From Ornithinibacillus massiliensis (GTDB lineage Bacteria; Bacillota; Bacilli; Bacillales; Amphibacillaceae): a DNA stretch of 64,000 nt. The DNA is taken from positions 558,001 through 622,000 of the forward strand of contig NZ_JAGXBY010000002.1 of assembly GCF_018310345.1 (NCBI RefSeq), read 5' to 3'. The notes under the pieces were generated by a model. The model saw only the letters and a program-made list of their open reading frames with translations, was not told where the DNA came from and did no database searches. Below are positions 1 to 9,736 of the stretch, one piece after another; positions within the stretch are counted from its first letter, which is position 1; each line of letters starts with the position of its first letter. Both the position numbers and the translations under genes were made by a program.

Positions 1-389
1 TTTGTAAATGGATCGTCTATTGCTGGTAAAAATGTGCGCCCTTGTAAGTTCATAACTGCTATTTCAATTCCATTTATGTTGATAAAGGTTAACCCCTTTC
101 CTGGGGTTCCTTCTGGAAAATTAGCAGGTCTAATTAAATTCTTCGCATCATCTATAAATTCAAAGATGTCCTTCTTATCCCAAGTATGATTCCCCATTGT
201 AATCACTTGTGCACCAAGTCCCATAAATTGTTTATAAATTTTCTCGGTAATTCCCTTGCCTGAAGCAGCGTTTTCTCCATTTATAATAATAGCATGCGGT
301 TTATATTTGTCTTTTAATCTAGGTAAATATTCTTGTACCATATCTCTTCCAGGAGACCCAAAAACATCTCCAATAAATAAAATCTTCAT
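1..389 (-). CDS. ymdB: YmdB metallophosphodiesterase, 3' end off the window
   Basis: Partial gene: the start is inside and the C-terminal half runs off the left edge. The N-terminus reads MKILFIGDVFGSPGRD, with metal-site motifs INGENAASGKGI and MGNHTWDK, typical of the YmdB calcineurin-like phosphodiesterase family. Known family role: 2',3'-cyclic nucleotide phosphodiesterase affecting late adaptive responses and biofilm formation in B. subtilis. An SD-like AAGGATGA precedes the ATG. It lies directly downstream of rny, as in B. subtilis, but a terminator hairpin stands between the two, so expression probably depends on read-through or a local promoter. Identity is secure; the missing end cannot be judged. 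Confidence 0.93.
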   Translation of the reverse strand, partial: MKILFIGDVFGSPGRDMVQEYLPRLKDKYKPHAIIINGENAASGKGITEKIYKQFMGLGAQVITMGNHTWDKKDIFEFIDDAKNLIRPANFPEGTPGKGLTFININGIEIAVMNLQGRTFLPAIDDPFT

Positions 390-480
390 CTTATTAATCA
401 TCCTTATCATTTCAATATGTTATTAGTTTTTCATATCCTTTACCTAATGTCAAAGTAATCCAATGAAAAAAAGGACATAT

Positions 481-510
481 AAAAAGTGGGGGCTATTATC
501 CCCCACTTAC
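481..510 (-). terminator. Intrinsic terminator after rny
   Basis: A perfect 9-bp stem (AAGTGGGGG / CCCCCACTT) with a 7-nt loop is followed on the minus strand by a T-run. It sits just after the rny stop codon and upstream of ymdB. Confidence 0.85.
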
Positions 511-521
511 TTCGTTACCTG

Positions 522-2093
522 TTATTTAGCATATTCTACTGCTCTCGTTTCACGAATTACAGTCACTTTAATATGACCTGGATAATCAAGCTCACTTTCA
601 ATACGTTTACGAATATCTCTTGCAATACGTGCAGAATCTATATCATCTATTTCATCCGGCTTCACCATGATTCGAATCTCTCTTCCGGCTTGGATGGCAA
701 ATGATTTTTCAACACCTGCGAACGACTCAGAAATTTCTTCTAACTTCTCTAGACGTTTAATATAATTTTCCAATGTTTCACTTCTAGCACCTGGTCGTGC
801 AGCAGATAAAGCATCAGCAGCTGCTACTAGTACTGAAATGATAGAAGTAGGTTCTTCATCACCATGGTGAGAAGCAATCGCATTGATTACAACTTCGTGT
901 TCTTTGTATTTCGTTGCAAGCTCTTTACCAATTTCAACGTGGCTTCCTTCCACTTCATGATCAATTGCTTTCCCAATATCATGAAGTAATCCAGCTCTTC
1001 TTGCCAATCTTACATCTTCACCTAATTCAGCAGCAAGTAAACCTGATAAATATGCAACTTCTGTTGAATGTTTCAATACGTTTTGACCATAGCTTGTACG
1101 ATATTTTAGGCGACCGAGAATTTTAATTAGATCAGGATGTAGACCATGTACACCAACCTCAAATGTTGTTTCTTCCCCAACTTCCCGTATATACTCATCC
1201 ACTTCACGACGAGCTTTATCCACCATTTCTTCAATTCTCGCTGGGTGAATTCTACCGTCTTGTACGAGTTTTTCTAACGCTATACGAGCAGTTTCTCTAC
1301 GAATCGGGTCAAAACCAGATAGAATGACTGCTTCTGGTGTATCATCAATGATTAAATCGATTCCTGTTAACGTTTCTAATGTACGAATGTTTCGACCTTC
1401 ACGACCAATAATACGACCTTTCATTTCATCATTAGGAAGATTCACAACAGATACAGTAGTCTCAGCAACGTGGTCTGCAGCACAGCGTTGTAATGCTAAA
1501 GATAAGATGCTTTTTGCTTTCTTATCTGCTTCTTCTTTGGCACGATTCTCAGATTCTTTAACCATAATTGCTGATTCATGTGCTAATTCCTTTTCAAGTC
1601 GCTCTAAAATGATGCTTCTTGCCTGATCAGTAGTATATCCAGAAATGCGCTCAAGCTCCGTTTGCTGCTCATGTAACATTGCTTCCACTTTGCTTTCCAT
1701 TTCTTCAATTTGTTGTTGTTTTTCTGTAAGCGATTGTTCACGTTTTTCAAGCATCAACTCACGCTTATCCAATGTTTCACTTTTTCTATCCAGATTTTCT
1801 TCTCTTTGCATCAGGCGATTTTCTTGCTTTTGTACTTCAGAACGACGTTCACGTAATTCTTGCTCTGTCTGCTGACGAAGTTTATGATTCTCATCCTTCG
1901 CCTCAAGAAGCGCCTCTTTTTTAGCGGCATCTGCATTTCGATGTGCTTCTTCAACTATTTGCTTTGCTAAATTTTCCGCACTGGAAATTTTAGCTTCTGC
2001 TATAGATTTACGAATCAGATAACCAACAAACAAACCGACTATAAGGAATAATAAGGCAAGCAAAATGGAGATGAGTAGATTTAAATCTTCCAC
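522..2093 (-). CDS. rny: Ribonuclease Y
   Basis: Membrane-anchored endoribonuclease that initiates mRNA decay and riboswitch turnover. The 523-aa product has one N-terminal membrane helix (about residues 5-27, [20 protein letters not shown]), a long charged coiled coil (about 28-200), a KH domain (around [15 protein letters not shown]) and an HD domain with [10 protein letters not shown]. Length is close to B. subtilis RNase Y (520 aa). The start is taken as GTG at 2093 because AGGAGGTG lies 5 nt upstream. A longer frame back to 2132 would read through that SD and add 13 residues not typical of the family. It has its own sigma-A-type promoter and a terminator. Confidence 0.97.
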   Translation of the reverse strand: MEDLNLLISILLALLFLIVGLFVGYLIRKSIAEAKISSAENLAKQIVEEAHRNADAAKKEALLEAKDENHKLRQQTEQELRERRSEVQKQENRLMQREENLDRKSETLDKRELMLEKREQSLTEKQQQIEEMESKVEAMLHEQQTELERISGYTTDQARSIILERLEKELAHESAIMVKESENRAKEEADKKAKSILSLALQRCAADHVAETTVSVVNLPNDEMKGRIIGREGRNIRTLETLTGIDLIIDDTPEAVILSGFDPIRRETARIALEKLVQDGRIHPARIEEMVDKARREVDEYIREVGEETTFEVGVHGLHPDLIKILGRLKYRTSYGQNVLKHSTEVAYLSGLLAAELGEDVRLARRAGLLHDIGKAIDHEVEGSHVEIGKELATKYKEHEVVINAIASHHGDEEPTSIISVLVAAADALSAARPGARSETLENYIKRLEKLEEISESFAGVEKSFAIQAGREIRIMVKPDEIDDIDSARIARDIRKRIESELDYPGHIKVTVIRETRAVEYAK

Positions 2094-2211
2094 GTTTTCA
2101 CCTCCTCTTGCTATAAAATTGTTTCGGTTCATTCATTTAAATTGTCGGCATGTACCATATTCAATGAATAATTTAAAATCGTATAATAAAAATATAAAAT
2201 TATACAATTTA

Positions 2212-2240
2212 ATTTTATCTGTCCAGAAAAATAATGTCAA
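2212..2240 (-). promoter_or_regulatory. Sigma-A promoter of rny
   Basis: On the minus strand TTGACA and TAAAAT are separated by 17 nt, a near-consensus housekeeping promoter, about 120 nt upstream of the rny GTG. This leaves a long 5' untranslated leader. Confidence 0.75.
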
Positions 2241-2287
2241 GGAATCGACAAAAATAAAATGAATATGTTTTCCATTAATTAGTATAC

Positions 2288-2360
2288 AAAAAAAGGTCTA
2301 TTCACCCAACATAATACGCATTAAAGAATAGCATATATGTTAAAGGTGAAAGACCCTTTT
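2288..2360 (-). terminator. Terminator after recA
   Basis: The stem pairs GGTGAAAGACC with GGTCTATTCACC and has a long loop. Inside the loop AACATA and TATGTT can pair further, extending the hairpin. A run of seven T follows on the minus strand. It lies about 22 nt after the recA stop. Confidence 0.75.
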
Positions 2361-2382
2361 ACAATTTCAGTCAACAAATTGC

Positions 2383-3420
2383 TTAAACATCAAGTGTTTC
2401 TTGTTCTGGCTCGCCTTCTTCACGTTCCACTTCACCATCTAGTTGATAGTGATCACGAATAGCCTGATGAATTTCATCCATAATATCTTGATTTTCCTTT
2501 AAGAATACTTTAGCATTCTCTCTACCTTGCCCTAACCTTTCACCTTGGTAAGCATACCAAGCCCCACTTTTCTGAACAACATCTAAATCGGAACCGATAT
2601 CAAGTATTTCACCTTCTATGGAAATACCCTCACCATACATAATATCGACTTCTGCTGTTTTAAATGGTGGTGCTACTTTGTTTTTAACTACTTTTATTTT
2701 CGCTCTATTACCAATCATATCATTACCTTGTTTCAATGTTTCCGCACGGCGCACTTCTAATCTAACAGATGAATAGAATTTCAAGGCACGTCCACCAGGA
2801 GTAGTTTCTGGATTACCAAACATAACACCGATTTTCTCACGGACTTGGTTAATGAAAATGGCAGTGGTTTTCGACTTATTGATCGCACCAGAAAGTTTTC
2901 TTAAAGCTTGTGACATCAGTCTAGCTTGTAGTCCCATATGGGAATCTCCCATTTCTCCCTCAATTTCTGCTTTCGGAACTAATGCAGCTACTGAGTCCAC
3001 TACTAGAATATCTACTGCTCCACTACGCACTAATGCTTCCGCTATTTCTAGTGCTTGCTCACCTGTATCCGGTTGAGATAGTAATAATTCATCTATATTA
3101 ACACCTAGTGCTCTTGCATATGTTGGATCAAGTGCATGCTCCGCATCAATAAATGCAGCTTGTCCACCTTCTTTTTGTGCCTCAGCAATCGCATGTAATG
3201 CGACGGTTGTCTTACCAGAAGATTCTGGTCCATAAATTTCAATAATTCTTCCTTTCGGATATCCACCTATACCTAGTGCTATATCCAATGCTAGGGAGCC
3301 ACTAGAGGTGGTCGCTAGTTTCTGACCTGCTTGTTCTCCTAATTTCATGACGGAACCTTTACCGAACTGCTTTTCTATTTGCTTTAAAGCCATGTCTAAG
3401 GCCTGTTTTCTATCACTCAA
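2383..3420 (-). CDS. recA: RecA recombinase
   Basis: DNA strand-exchange protein and LexA co-protease. The 345-aa product is full length. Walker A is GPESSGKTT at residues 64-72; Walker B ([11 protein letters not shown]) and the loop L2 region ([12 protein letters not shown]) are intact, and the C-terminal tail is acidic as in other RecAs. The start is TTG at 3420, preceded by AAGGAGG at good spacing; B. subtilis uses ATG at the equivalent place. A sigma-A promoter and a LexA-like box lie upstream, so SOS induction is expected. It follows cinA, but a terminator separates the two. Confidence 0.98.
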   Translation of the reverse strand: MSDRKQALDMALKQIEKQFGKGSVMKLGEQAGQKLATTSSGSLALDIALGIGGYPKGRIIEIYGPESSGKTTVALHAIAEAQKEGGQAAFIDAEHALDPTYARALGVNIDELLLSQPDTGEQALEIAEALVRSGAVDILVVDSVAALVPKAEIEGEMGDSHMGLQARLMSQALRKLSGAINKSKTTAIFINQVREKIGVMFGNPETTPGGRALKFYSSVRLEVRRAETLKQGNDMIGNRAKIKVVKNKVAPPFKTAEVDIMYGEGISIEGEILDIGSDLDVVQKSGAWYAYQGERLGQGRENAKVFLKENQDIMDEIHQAIRDHYQLDGEVEREEGEPEQETLDV

Positions 3421-3450
3421 CGAAACTACCTCCTTAAATTAACTATATCT

Positions 3451-3479
3451 ATCATACATTGTTTTTATCATTTTGCCAA
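3451..3479 (-). promoter_or_regulatory. Sigma-A promoter of recA
   Basis: TTGGCA and TATGAT with a 17-nt spacer on the minus strand, about 30 nt upstream of the recA start codon. Confidence 0.7.
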
Positions 3480-3489
3480 GCAAAAAAAC

Positions 3490-3501
3490 GAATAAATGTT
3501 C
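3490..3501 (-). promoter_or_regulatory. Probable LexA (SOS) box upstream of recA
   Basis: The minus-strand sequence GAACATTTATTC differs by one base from the Gram-positive LexA core GAAC-N4-GTTC. It lies about 10 bp upstream of the recA -35 element. RecA genes of this group are SOS-regulated, which supports the call. Confidence 0.6.
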
Positions 3502-3528
3502 CCCTTTTTTATAAGGTATTTTCCTTTT

Positions 3529-3573
3529 AAAAATCGATTACAGGCATTTCCATAGACCTATAATCGATTTTTC
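3529..3573 (-). terminator. Terminator after cinA
   Basis: A long stem (AAAATCGATTA plus CAGG against CCTATAATCGATTTT) is flanked by A and T runs on both sides, so it could act in either direction. It lies 9 nt after the cinA stop and separates cinA from the recA promoter. Confidence 0.8.
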
Positions 3574-3581
3574 TTGAAATA

Positions 3582-4841
3582 TTAATCGAATAAATTCTGT
3601 TTTAATAGATTAAATAAAAGTTCAAAACCTTTCATAACAGCACGATGGCGTATACTAGCTCTATCCCCTATCAATTCAAATTTCTCGACAAGGTGAACTT
3701 TATCTTGAACAAACACAGAAACATAAACCGTCCCCACTGGTTTCCCTTCGACAGCATCTGGACCAGCAATCCCGGTAAAACTAATGCCAATACTAGAATG
3801 TAGCTTTTGAGCTACATTCTTAGACATTTCCAATGCACATTCTCTACTAACCGTACCATAAGATGTAAGAATTTCCTCTGAAACCCCTAATACATCTCGC
3901 TTTACCGATTCGTCATAGCAAACAATCGAACCTTTGCAGACTTCTGAGGCACCAGGTACGGAGATGATTTTCTCGATAAACTTCCCACCGGTTAGACTTT
4001 CTGCTGAGGCAAGGGTTAGTTTTAGCTCTTTTAAATTATTGATAATAGATTGTTCAATCGTTTCATCATTCATTCCGACATAGAATGGATGAACCTTAGC
4101 TAAAACGTTTGCCTTTGTTTCTTCCAACATAACGATAGCTTCATCTTCACTGGCTGCTTTAGCTGTTAATCGTAGTACAATGCCATTACTTTGTGCTAAT
4201 GGTGCAATGGTTGGGTTTTGTTGCTGCTCCATTAACTCTTTTAGTTCATGTTCAAGTTTCGATTCTCCAATTCCTATAAATCTTAGAACATACGATTTAA
4301 TGATTTCCGTTAGATTCAATTCTTTTCTTAAAATGGGTAAAACCTCATCTACCATAATAGCTTTCATCTCACGAGGAACACCTGGCAAGAAAATCCAAAT
4401 CGTATCATTGTAGTGAACGAGCATACCTGGTGCCATTCCAACTGGATTATGAAAAACTAGAGAATCCTTAAATACCCTTGCTTGTTTACGGTTATTTGGG
4501 GTCATTTGACTATTCTGTTTAGCAAAAACAGCCTCTATCTTCTCCATGGAAGCAGGATGTTCTACCATTGTTAAACCGCTCATTAATTGAAATGCTTCTC
4601 GGGTTAAATCATCATCTGTAGGACCAAGCCCTCCCGTAACAATAACTACATCAGATCGGTCGTTAGCCAAAGCAAACGTATCTTTAACTCTGGTCAAATT
4701 ATCTCCGACAACACCATGATAATAAACGTTTATTCCTTGGAGAGCGAGTTGTTCCGAAATCCATTGTGCGTTTGTATTAGCTATTTGGCCTAACAAAAGT
4801 TCTGTACCAACAGCAATAATTTCCGTTTTAATCTGCTTCAT
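3582..4841 (-). CDS. cinA: CinA-like protein
   Basis: The 419-aa product has an N-terminal MoaB/MogA-type (COG1058) domain (TEIIAVGTELLLGQIANTNA, GGLGPTDDDLTREA) and a C-terminal CinA/PncC domain (SAESLTGGKF, GISFTGIAGPDAVEGKPVGTVYV). Family knowledge: the C-terminal domain is a nicotinamide-mononucleotide amidohydrolase, and the N-terminal domain is linked to pyrophosphatase activity. In naturally competent bacteria cinA is coupled to recA. The start shares one base with the pgsA stop (TAATG), indicating translational coupling. It is followed by a terminator, then recA. Confidence 0.96.
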   Translation of the reverse strand: MKQIKTEIIAVGTELLLGQIANTNAQWISEQLALQGINVYYHGVVGDNLTRVKDTFALANDRSDVVIVTGGLGPTDDDLTREAFQLMSGLTMVEHPASMEKIEAVFAKQNSQMTPNNRKQARVFKDSLVFHNPVGMAPGMLVHYNDTIWIFLPGVPREMKAIMVDEVLPILRKELNLTEIIKSYVLRFIGIGESKLEHELKELMEQQQNPTIAPLAQSNGIVLRLTAKAASEDEAIVMLEETKANVLAKVHPFYVGMNDETIEQSIINNLKELKLTLASAESLTGGKFIEKIISVPGASEVCKGSIVCYDESVKRDVLGVSEEILTSYGTVSRECALEMSKNVAQKLHSSIGISFTGIAGPDAVEGKPVGTVYVSVFVQDKVHLVEKFELIGDRASIRHRAVMKGFELLFNLLKQNLFD

Positions 4842-5419
4842 TATTTAGAATCCCTCATTACATGAATATTTTTGGCAAAATAGTCGTAACCAGAAAGTAC
4901 GGTAAAGAATAATGCCACATAAAGCATGATTGTAGCAAAAGGAAAACCAACAAAAGAGAATGGGAAATTATGTAATAAAAGTGCTGCTATAGCAATCATT
5001 TGCGTAGCGGTTTTTAATTTCCCCATTTTCCCTGCCGCAAGGACAATCCCTTCACCAGCAGCAACTAATCGAAGTCCTGTTACAGCGAACTCTCTACTAA
5101 TAATAATAATCACTACCCATGCAGGTGCCGCTCCAATTTCAACTAATAAGATTAAAGCGGCAGAAACTAATAATTTATCTGCTAAAGGATCTAGAAATTT
5201 CCCTAAATTGGTAACAAGATTATGTTTTCTAGCATAATGACCATCAATCCAGTCCGTTGCAGAAGCAATAATGAAAAGTAAAGCAGCGATAAAATGGGAT
5301 ACTGGTAAAGTATTATCACCAATAGACCACTCTCCCCAATTTAAGGGAAGGATCAGTAACAGAATAAAAATAGGAATTAATAAAATTCTAGATAGGGTAA
5401 TTCGATTTGGTATATTCAT
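4841..5419 (-). CDS. pgsA: CDP-diacylglycerol--glycerol-3-phosphate 3-phosphatidyltransferase
   Basis: Makes phosphatidylglycerol phosphate from CDP-diacylglycerol and glycerol-3-phosphate, the committed step to the main anionic membrane lipids. The 192-aa product carries the CDP-alcohol phosphotransferase signature DG-x2-AR-x8-G-x3-D-x3-D (from WIDGHYARKHN to LGKFLDPLADK) and several hydrophobic segments. The ATG is preceded by GAAGGAGTATG. It is coupled to cinA downstream; cdsA at 45640-46446 supplies the substrate. Confidence 0.97.
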   Translation of the reverse strand: MNIPNRITLSRILLIPIFILLLILPLNWGEWSIGDNTLPVSHFIAALLFIIASATDWIDGHYARKHNLVTNLGKFLDPLADKLLVSAALILLVEIGAAPAWVVIIIISREFAVTGLRLVAAGEGIVLAAGKMGKLKTATQMIAIAALLLHNFPFSFVGFPFATIMLYVALFFTVLSGYDYFAKNIHVMRDSK

Positions 5420-5444
5420 CTTTCATACTCCTTCATAATAAAGG

Positions 5445-5487
5445 GACAAAACCCCTCTTTTAGCATATTGCTACTAGAAGGGTTTTT
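5445..5487 (-). terminator. Terminator after rodZ
   Basis: Stem AAACCCTTCTAGTAGC / GCTAAAAGAGGGGTTT with a 5-nt loop, ending in TTTT on the minus strand. It starts within a few bases of the rodZ stop. Confidence 0.7.
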
Positions 5488-5490
5488 ATC

Positions 5491-6408
5491 CTATTCATTT
5501 GATTCAACTACGTTTAACCATAAACGTTGATGGTCTGCTCCTCTTAATGTTGGATCAACAGGATATTCTAACTCAACACCATTTATTTTAACAGTTAAAC
5601 CTGGTGTATTACCAATGTTCAATAAGATACGTGTTTCACCAGTTAAATCCAATTCAACCGGTTCATTAGCTGTTACAATTGCTCCATAGAATTTTTGTCC
5701 ATCTGCATTATCTACATCAAGCCATACATCTTGGGTAGCAATAAACTCTAGAATTAATTCTTCACCAACATTGGTCAATTCAAGCTCCGATTGTGGTCTT
5801 GGTACTTGCCCTTCTTCAGTAACAACTATGCTAAGCTCTGGATCTTCTTCATTTTCTTCTGTATTATCACCAGCATCAGGAGGATCCTCGTTAGACTCTT
5901 CTTCTGTTTCGTTTTCACCATTCTCATCTACATTACCGGTATTCGGATTACTATTTTCGGACCGGTAAAACTCACCTTCATTTTGTTCGATTGGTGCCTC
6001 TTCATCTTTTGCATCATTCTTCGTTGTAAACCACCAAGCTAAAAAGAGAATACCAATGACTAATATAACAACAGTTAAAGTAGGAATAAATGAGAATATA
6101 GCACTACTTTTCGTTGGCATATTATCCTTTCTCGACCGTTGAATCCTTGTGTATTGCGTGGTAGTATCCTCCTCAGGGGAAGGAATATCTTCCTTATATT
6201 CCTCCATCAGTTCATTGGGATCTAGTCCAACCGCAATTGCATATTCCTTAATAAATGCCTTTGCATAAAACTTTCCTGGTAAAACAGAGAAATTTTCTTC
6301 TTCTATTGCAACAAGATATCTTTTCTGTATTTTTGTTGTATCCTGAAGCTCTTCAAATGAAATGTCATTTGCAATTCTTGCTTCTTTTAATCTCGCACCT
6401 ATTCCCAT
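5491..6408 (-). CDS. rodZ: RodZ-like cell-shape protein (YmfM)
   Basis: Membrane-linked helix-turn-helix protein of the RodZ/YmfM family, which ties MreB filaments to the wall-elongation machinery. Over 305 aa: N-terminal HTH_25 domain (about 1-70, IGARLKEARIANDISFEELQ), one membrane helix (about 104-127, FIPTLTVVILVIGILFLAWW), a strongly acidic Glu/Asp/Asn linker (about 130-200) and a C-terminal DUF4115 beta domain. The ATG at 6408 is preferred because GGATGGTG precedes it; an in-frame ATG at 6423 has no SD. The acidic linker fits a salt-tolerant organism but is weak evidence alone. Confidence 0.9.
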   Translation of the reverse strand: MGIGARLKEARIANDISFEELQDTTKIQKRYLVAIEEENFSVLPGKFYAKAFIKEYAIAVGLDPNELMEEYKEDIPSPEEDTTTQYTRIQRSRKDNMPTKSSAIFSFIPTLTVVILVIGILFLAWWFTTKNDAKDEEAPIEQNEGEFYRSENSNPNTGNVDENGENETEEESNEDPPDAGDNTEENEEDPELSIVVTEEGQVPRPQSELELTNVGEELILEFIATQDVWLDVDNADGQKFYGAIVTANEPVELDLTGETRILLNIGNTPGLTVKINGVELEYPVDPTLRGADHQRLWLNVVESNE

Positions 6409-6423
6409 ATTAACACCATCCAT

Positions 6424-7215
6424 TTAATAATCGAACATTGAAAAACCATTATCCTGATTAAATTGCGTATTTTCCACTACTTCATATGTAATTTCCTCAT
6501 CCTCGTCACTCCGTAGTTCTATAATGTAATCAAAATCATCAATATTATACTCTGTAGATTGTACAAATATATCCGGATGCTCCACTACTTTAATTGCCGG
6601 AAGCTGCATTATTTCACGGATTAATTGCCAATGCTTTTCACTTGCCTTTCGGTGTGAAACAATACCATCAATAATATAAATATTATCACTACTATATTCT
6701 CCAGCTATTAGTTCATTACGTACTGTTTGTTTAATCAGCGTACTGGATACGAATAACCATCGTTTATTTGCACATACACTAGCAGCAACAATGGACTCCG
6801 TTTTCCCAACTCGAGGCATTCCTCTAATCCCAATTAATTTATGACCTTCTTGTTTATATAATTCAGCCATAAAATCAACTAAGATTCCAAGTTCATCACG
6901 AACAAAACGAACCGTCTTACGGTCATCTGCATCCCGATGTATGTATTTGCCATGTCTCACTGCTAAACGATCACGTAATTTTGATTTACGTAGCTTGGTC
7001 ACTTGAATCGTGTCCATCGTTTGTAGGATTAGTCGTAAACGAGTAATCTGTTCGTTATTATCAGCAAGCAGCAACATACCTCTTCGACCGTTTTCGACAC
7101 CGTTAATGGTTACAATAAAAATCGAAAGCATCCCTAGCAAAGAAGATATCTCCCCTAATAAACCAGGGCGATTAATTTGAATTTCATATTCTAAATACCA
7201 TTCTGTTTTTGCCAC
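6424..7215 (-). CDS. ymfK: YmfK family protein (DUF3388)
   Basis: 263-aa protein recognised from the Bacillus ymf cluster. The first 75 residues look like an ACT-type regulatory fold (EYEIQINRPGLLGEISSLLGML). The rest includes a P-loop-like GIRGMPRVGKTES segment around residue 120, suggesting nucleotide binding; function is unknown. The start is GTG at 7215, preceded by GGAGAG. It is followed closely by rodZ (15 nt). Confidence 0.85.
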   Translation of the reverse strand: MAKTEWYLEYEIQINRPGLLGEISSLLGMLSIFIVTINGVENGRRGMLLLADNNEQITRLRLILQTMDTIQVTKLRKSKLRDRLAVRHGKYIHRDADDRKTVRFVRDELGILVDFMAELYKQEGHKLIGIRGMPRVGKTESIVAASVCANKRWLFVSSTLIKQTVRNELIAGEYSSDNIYIIDGIVSHRKASEKHWQLIREIMQLPAIKVVEHPDIFVQSTEYNIDDFDYIIELRSDEDEEITYEVVENTQFNQDNGFSMFDY

Positions 7216-7333
7216 TCAAAACTCTCCATTTCCCAAATTAACCCCAAAGTACCTATACCTTTATAATATATGATTTTGACTATTGTTTAAAGCTATTAAT
7301 TCAAATTATCCTTAAAGATTTATATTTTTGAAT

Positions 7334-7370
7334 ATAAAAGAAGCTACGAATGATACGTAGCTTCTTTTAT
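7334..7370 (-). terminator. Terminator after ymfJ
   Basis: Perfect 15-bp stem (ATAAAAGAAGCTACG / CGTAGCTTCTTTTAT) with a 7-nt loop and A/T runs on both sides, 14 nt after the ymfJ stop. Confidence 0.88.
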
Positions 7371-7383
7371 AGCAGTTGTTCAC

Positions 7384-7641
7384 TTATTGATTAGCTTGAT
7401 TTTGGACTAATTTTACCATGGAATTGGCGATTGCTTGCTGTTCTTCTTTGGAAGCTGCATTCCATAGTTCACGAAGCACCGCTTCCTCACTATTTTTTGC
7501 ATCAACACTTTTGGCAAGATAATCTCCAACCTCATAAGCCACTTGTGAAATGGTGTCTTGAGACATCCCTTGTGACTGAGCTTGTTCTAATCTATTAGCT
7601 AAAAATTGCTTCCATGAGTCAAAGTTGTCAAGTACAGACAT
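7384..7641 (-). CDS. ymfJ: YmfJ, DUF3243 protein
   Basis: 85-aa helical protein of the DUF3243 family, the same length as B. subtilis YmfJ. Function is unknown. The ATG at 7641 (MSVLDNFDSWKQFL) was chosen because GGAGG lies 7 nt upstream; an ATG two codons earlier is too close to that SD. It has its own terminator and lies between ymfI and ymfK. Confidence 0.88.
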   Translation of the reverse strand: MSVLDNFDSWKQFLANRLEQAQSQGMSQDTISQVAYEVGDYLAKSVDAKNSEEAVLRELWNAASKEEQQAIANSMVKLVQNQANQ

Positions 7642-7729
7642 GTTCATTCCTCCTTCTCATAATACATCATGCATAGTATTTGATTTTTTCTATTGATTAT
7701 GCATGATTTGCTAGGAAGAAAGAAAATAT

Positions 7730-8443
7730 TTAGTCCCATCCACCACTAATACGCAATATTTCTCCATGTATATATGCACCTTGTTGACTTAGCAAAAAAG
7801 TAACCGCATTGGCTACATCTTCAGGCTTCCCTGGACGATTAAGAGGAATTTCTTCCATTAATTGCGCCTTTTCTTCCTGAGATAATGGATTCATCTTTGT
7901 ATCGATAAAACCCGGACTAATTGCATTGACTGTAATTCCACTTGGTCCAACTTCCTTTGCTAAAGCCTTTACGAATGCATTTTGTGCTCCTTTAACAGTC
8001 GAATAAACCACTTCATAACTTGCGCCAATTTCCCCCCAAATAGAGGAAATCATAATGATTTTCCCAGATTTTCTTCTTATCATATCAGGTAGGATACTTT
8101 TCACTATAGCTAATGGCGCTTTTACATGAATGGATAACATGTCATCCATCACTTTTTCCGGCGTATCTTGTAATAGGCCGTAATATGCGATTCCACTTGA
8201 GAAAATTACTGCATCAATTGGATAAGCAATGTTTCCAATTAAACGGTTAATGCCTTGTTCATTTGTCAAATCAGCTTGAATACAGTCTAACAACTGATGA
8301 TCTGGAATCTCTTTTATCAACTGTTCGAGTGAGTGATAATTTTGATGATAATGAAGGATGAGAGAATAACCTTCTTTCCCTAATTGAAGTGCTATTTGAC
8401 TCCCAATCTCTCCACTTGCTCCAATAATTAATACGTTCCCCAT
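7730..8443 (-). CDS. ymfI: SDR reductase, EF-P 5-aminopentanone reductase (YmfI)
   Basis: Short-chain dehydrogenase of 237 aa with the NAD(P) motif GASGEIGSQIA near the N-terminus, the catalytic Ser in MISSIWGEIGASYEV and the YxxxK pair in YSTVK. B. subtilis YmfI reduces the 5-aminopentanone group on a lysine of elongation factor P to 5-aminopentanol. Position after ymfH and ymfF supports this assignment over a fatty-acid FabG. SD GGAG precedes the ATG. Confidence 0.9.
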   Translation of the reverse strand: MGNVLIIGASGEIGSQIALQLGKEGYSLILHYHQNYHSLEQLIKEIPDHQLLDCIQADLTNEQGINRLIGNIAYPIDAVIFSSGIAYYGLLQDTPEKVMDDMLSIHVKAPLAIVKSILPDMIRRKSGKIIMISSIWGEIGASYEVVYSTVKGAQNAFVKALAKEVGPSGITVNAISPGFIDTKMNPLSQEEKAQLMEEIPLNRPGKPEDVANAVTFLLSQQGAYIHGEILRISGGWD

Positions 8444-8452
8444 TTCTTCTCC

Positions 8453-9736
8453 TTACTCTGCTACAATTTTGCAAACACCTAATCGCTCTTCTGTAATCCA
8501 TAGTTTTAAAAATTTATTTGCATCCTCTACGGATAAGCTTTGTATCATAGGAATTAATTCGAAGTAATCCACACCAACAGTATGATAATGAATGTACTTA
8601 CTTGCGATATTTTCAAGTGAATTCATAGAACGTAATAATTGACCAATTTTCTTTCGCTTCATTCGTTCGAAGTCATCCTCATGTATTTCATGTGTTGTAG
8701 TCGAAAGTAACAATTCTTTCAGCTTCGAAACAAATTGGTCTGGGTTATCTGAGTTTCCACCAAGAATAGAATAACCAAAGCTTTTTTCTAAATTCGTTTC
8801 AAAATAGAAGCTCGAATCGATGATTTTTTCTTGATATAGTTCTTCATAGAACTGCCCGCTCTTCGAAAAATAATACGTTAGTATCATATCCTGCAGAATG
8901 TCTTTCTTTACAAATTCTTCCCCTTTAAGTTCTTCTGTTGATTCTTTGATACCAACCGTACACTTAGCGACTGAAACCGGCATTACGATGTTGTTTTCCT
9001 TTTTAGCCACTTCAATAGGTTCTTTCGGATAATCGCGTTGAATCTCTTCCAGTTTTTCAAAGCTCTTTGAACGTTGATTATCTTCAATCAACTGCATCAT
9101 ATCATCCGGATCAAATTTACCCGCAATAAAAAGTGTCATGTTTTCCGGATGATAAAACGTGTTATAACATGTATATAAGTCATCCTTCGTAATTTCATTT
9201 ATGGATTCGACTGTACCCGCTATATCGATATTGACAGGAGTTTCTTGAAATAAGCTTTTCAATGTTCCCATGAACGATTGCCAATCAGGCTGATCGTCAT
9301 ACATTTTGATTTCCTGTCCGATAATCCCCTTTTCTTTTTCAACTGATTCTTCAGAGAAATAAGGGTCTTGTACAAAGTCCAGTAATATTTTTACATTTTC
9401 TTCCACATTTGCCGTTGCAGAAAATAAATAAGCCGTTTTGGTAAACGATGTATAGGCATTTGCGGATGCTCCATTTTTTCCAAAATCAGCAAATACATCC
9501 CGGTCCTTCTTCTCAAACAATTTGTGCTCTAAAAAGTGGGCAATACCATCCGGAACCGTAATTTGTTCGCTTTCGCCAATTGGTACAAATGTCCGATCAA
9601 TGGATCCATAATTGGTCGAGAATATGGCATAGGTTTTAGACATTTGTGGCCTTGGTAATAAAAATACTGATAATCCATTATCTAACTTGCGGTGATATAA
9701 TGTTTCCTCAATATGCGTATACTGTTTCTTATCCAT
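8453..9736 (-). CDS. ymfH: M16-family peptidase-like protein YmfH (EF-P modification-associated)
   Basis: Pitrilysin/insulinase-type protein of 427 aa. It keeps the inverted zinc motif HxxEH (GIAHFLEHKLFEK, near residue 70) and a downstream Glu in EKGIIGQEIKMYDDQ, so it can be an active metallopeptidase. The ATG at 9736 follows AAGGGGGATC; the preceding in-frame ATG has no SD. It overlaps the end of ymfF by 8 nt, a sign of paired expression. The family is genetically associated with the 5-aminopentanol modification of EF-P; its substrate is unknown. Confidence 0.9.
   Translation of the reverse strand: MDKKQYTHIEETLYHRKLDNGLSVFLLPRPQMSKTYAIFSTNYGSIDRTFVPIGESEQITVPDGIAHFLEHKLFEKKDRDVFADFGKNGASANAYTSFTKTAYLFSATANVEENVKILLDFVQDPYFSEESVEKEKGIIGQEIKMYDDQPDWQSFMGTLKSLFQETPVNIDIAGTVESINEITKDDLYTCYNTFYHPENMTLFIAGKFDPDDMMQLIEDNQRSKSFEKLEEIQRDYPKEPIEVAKKENNIVMPVSVAKCTVGIKESTEELKGEEFVKKDILQDMILTYYFSKSGQFYEELYQEKIIDSSFYFETNLEKSFGYSILGGNSDNPDQFVSKLKELLLSTTTHEIHEDDFERMKRKKIGQLLRSMNSLENIASKYIHYHTVGVDYFELIPMIQSLSVEDANKFLKLWITEERLGVCKIVAE

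Noticed and set aside
2065..2262. Plus-strand frame over the rny promoter region
   Set aside because: It overlaps the rny start and promoter, lacks an SD, and shows low-complexity AT-rich composition.
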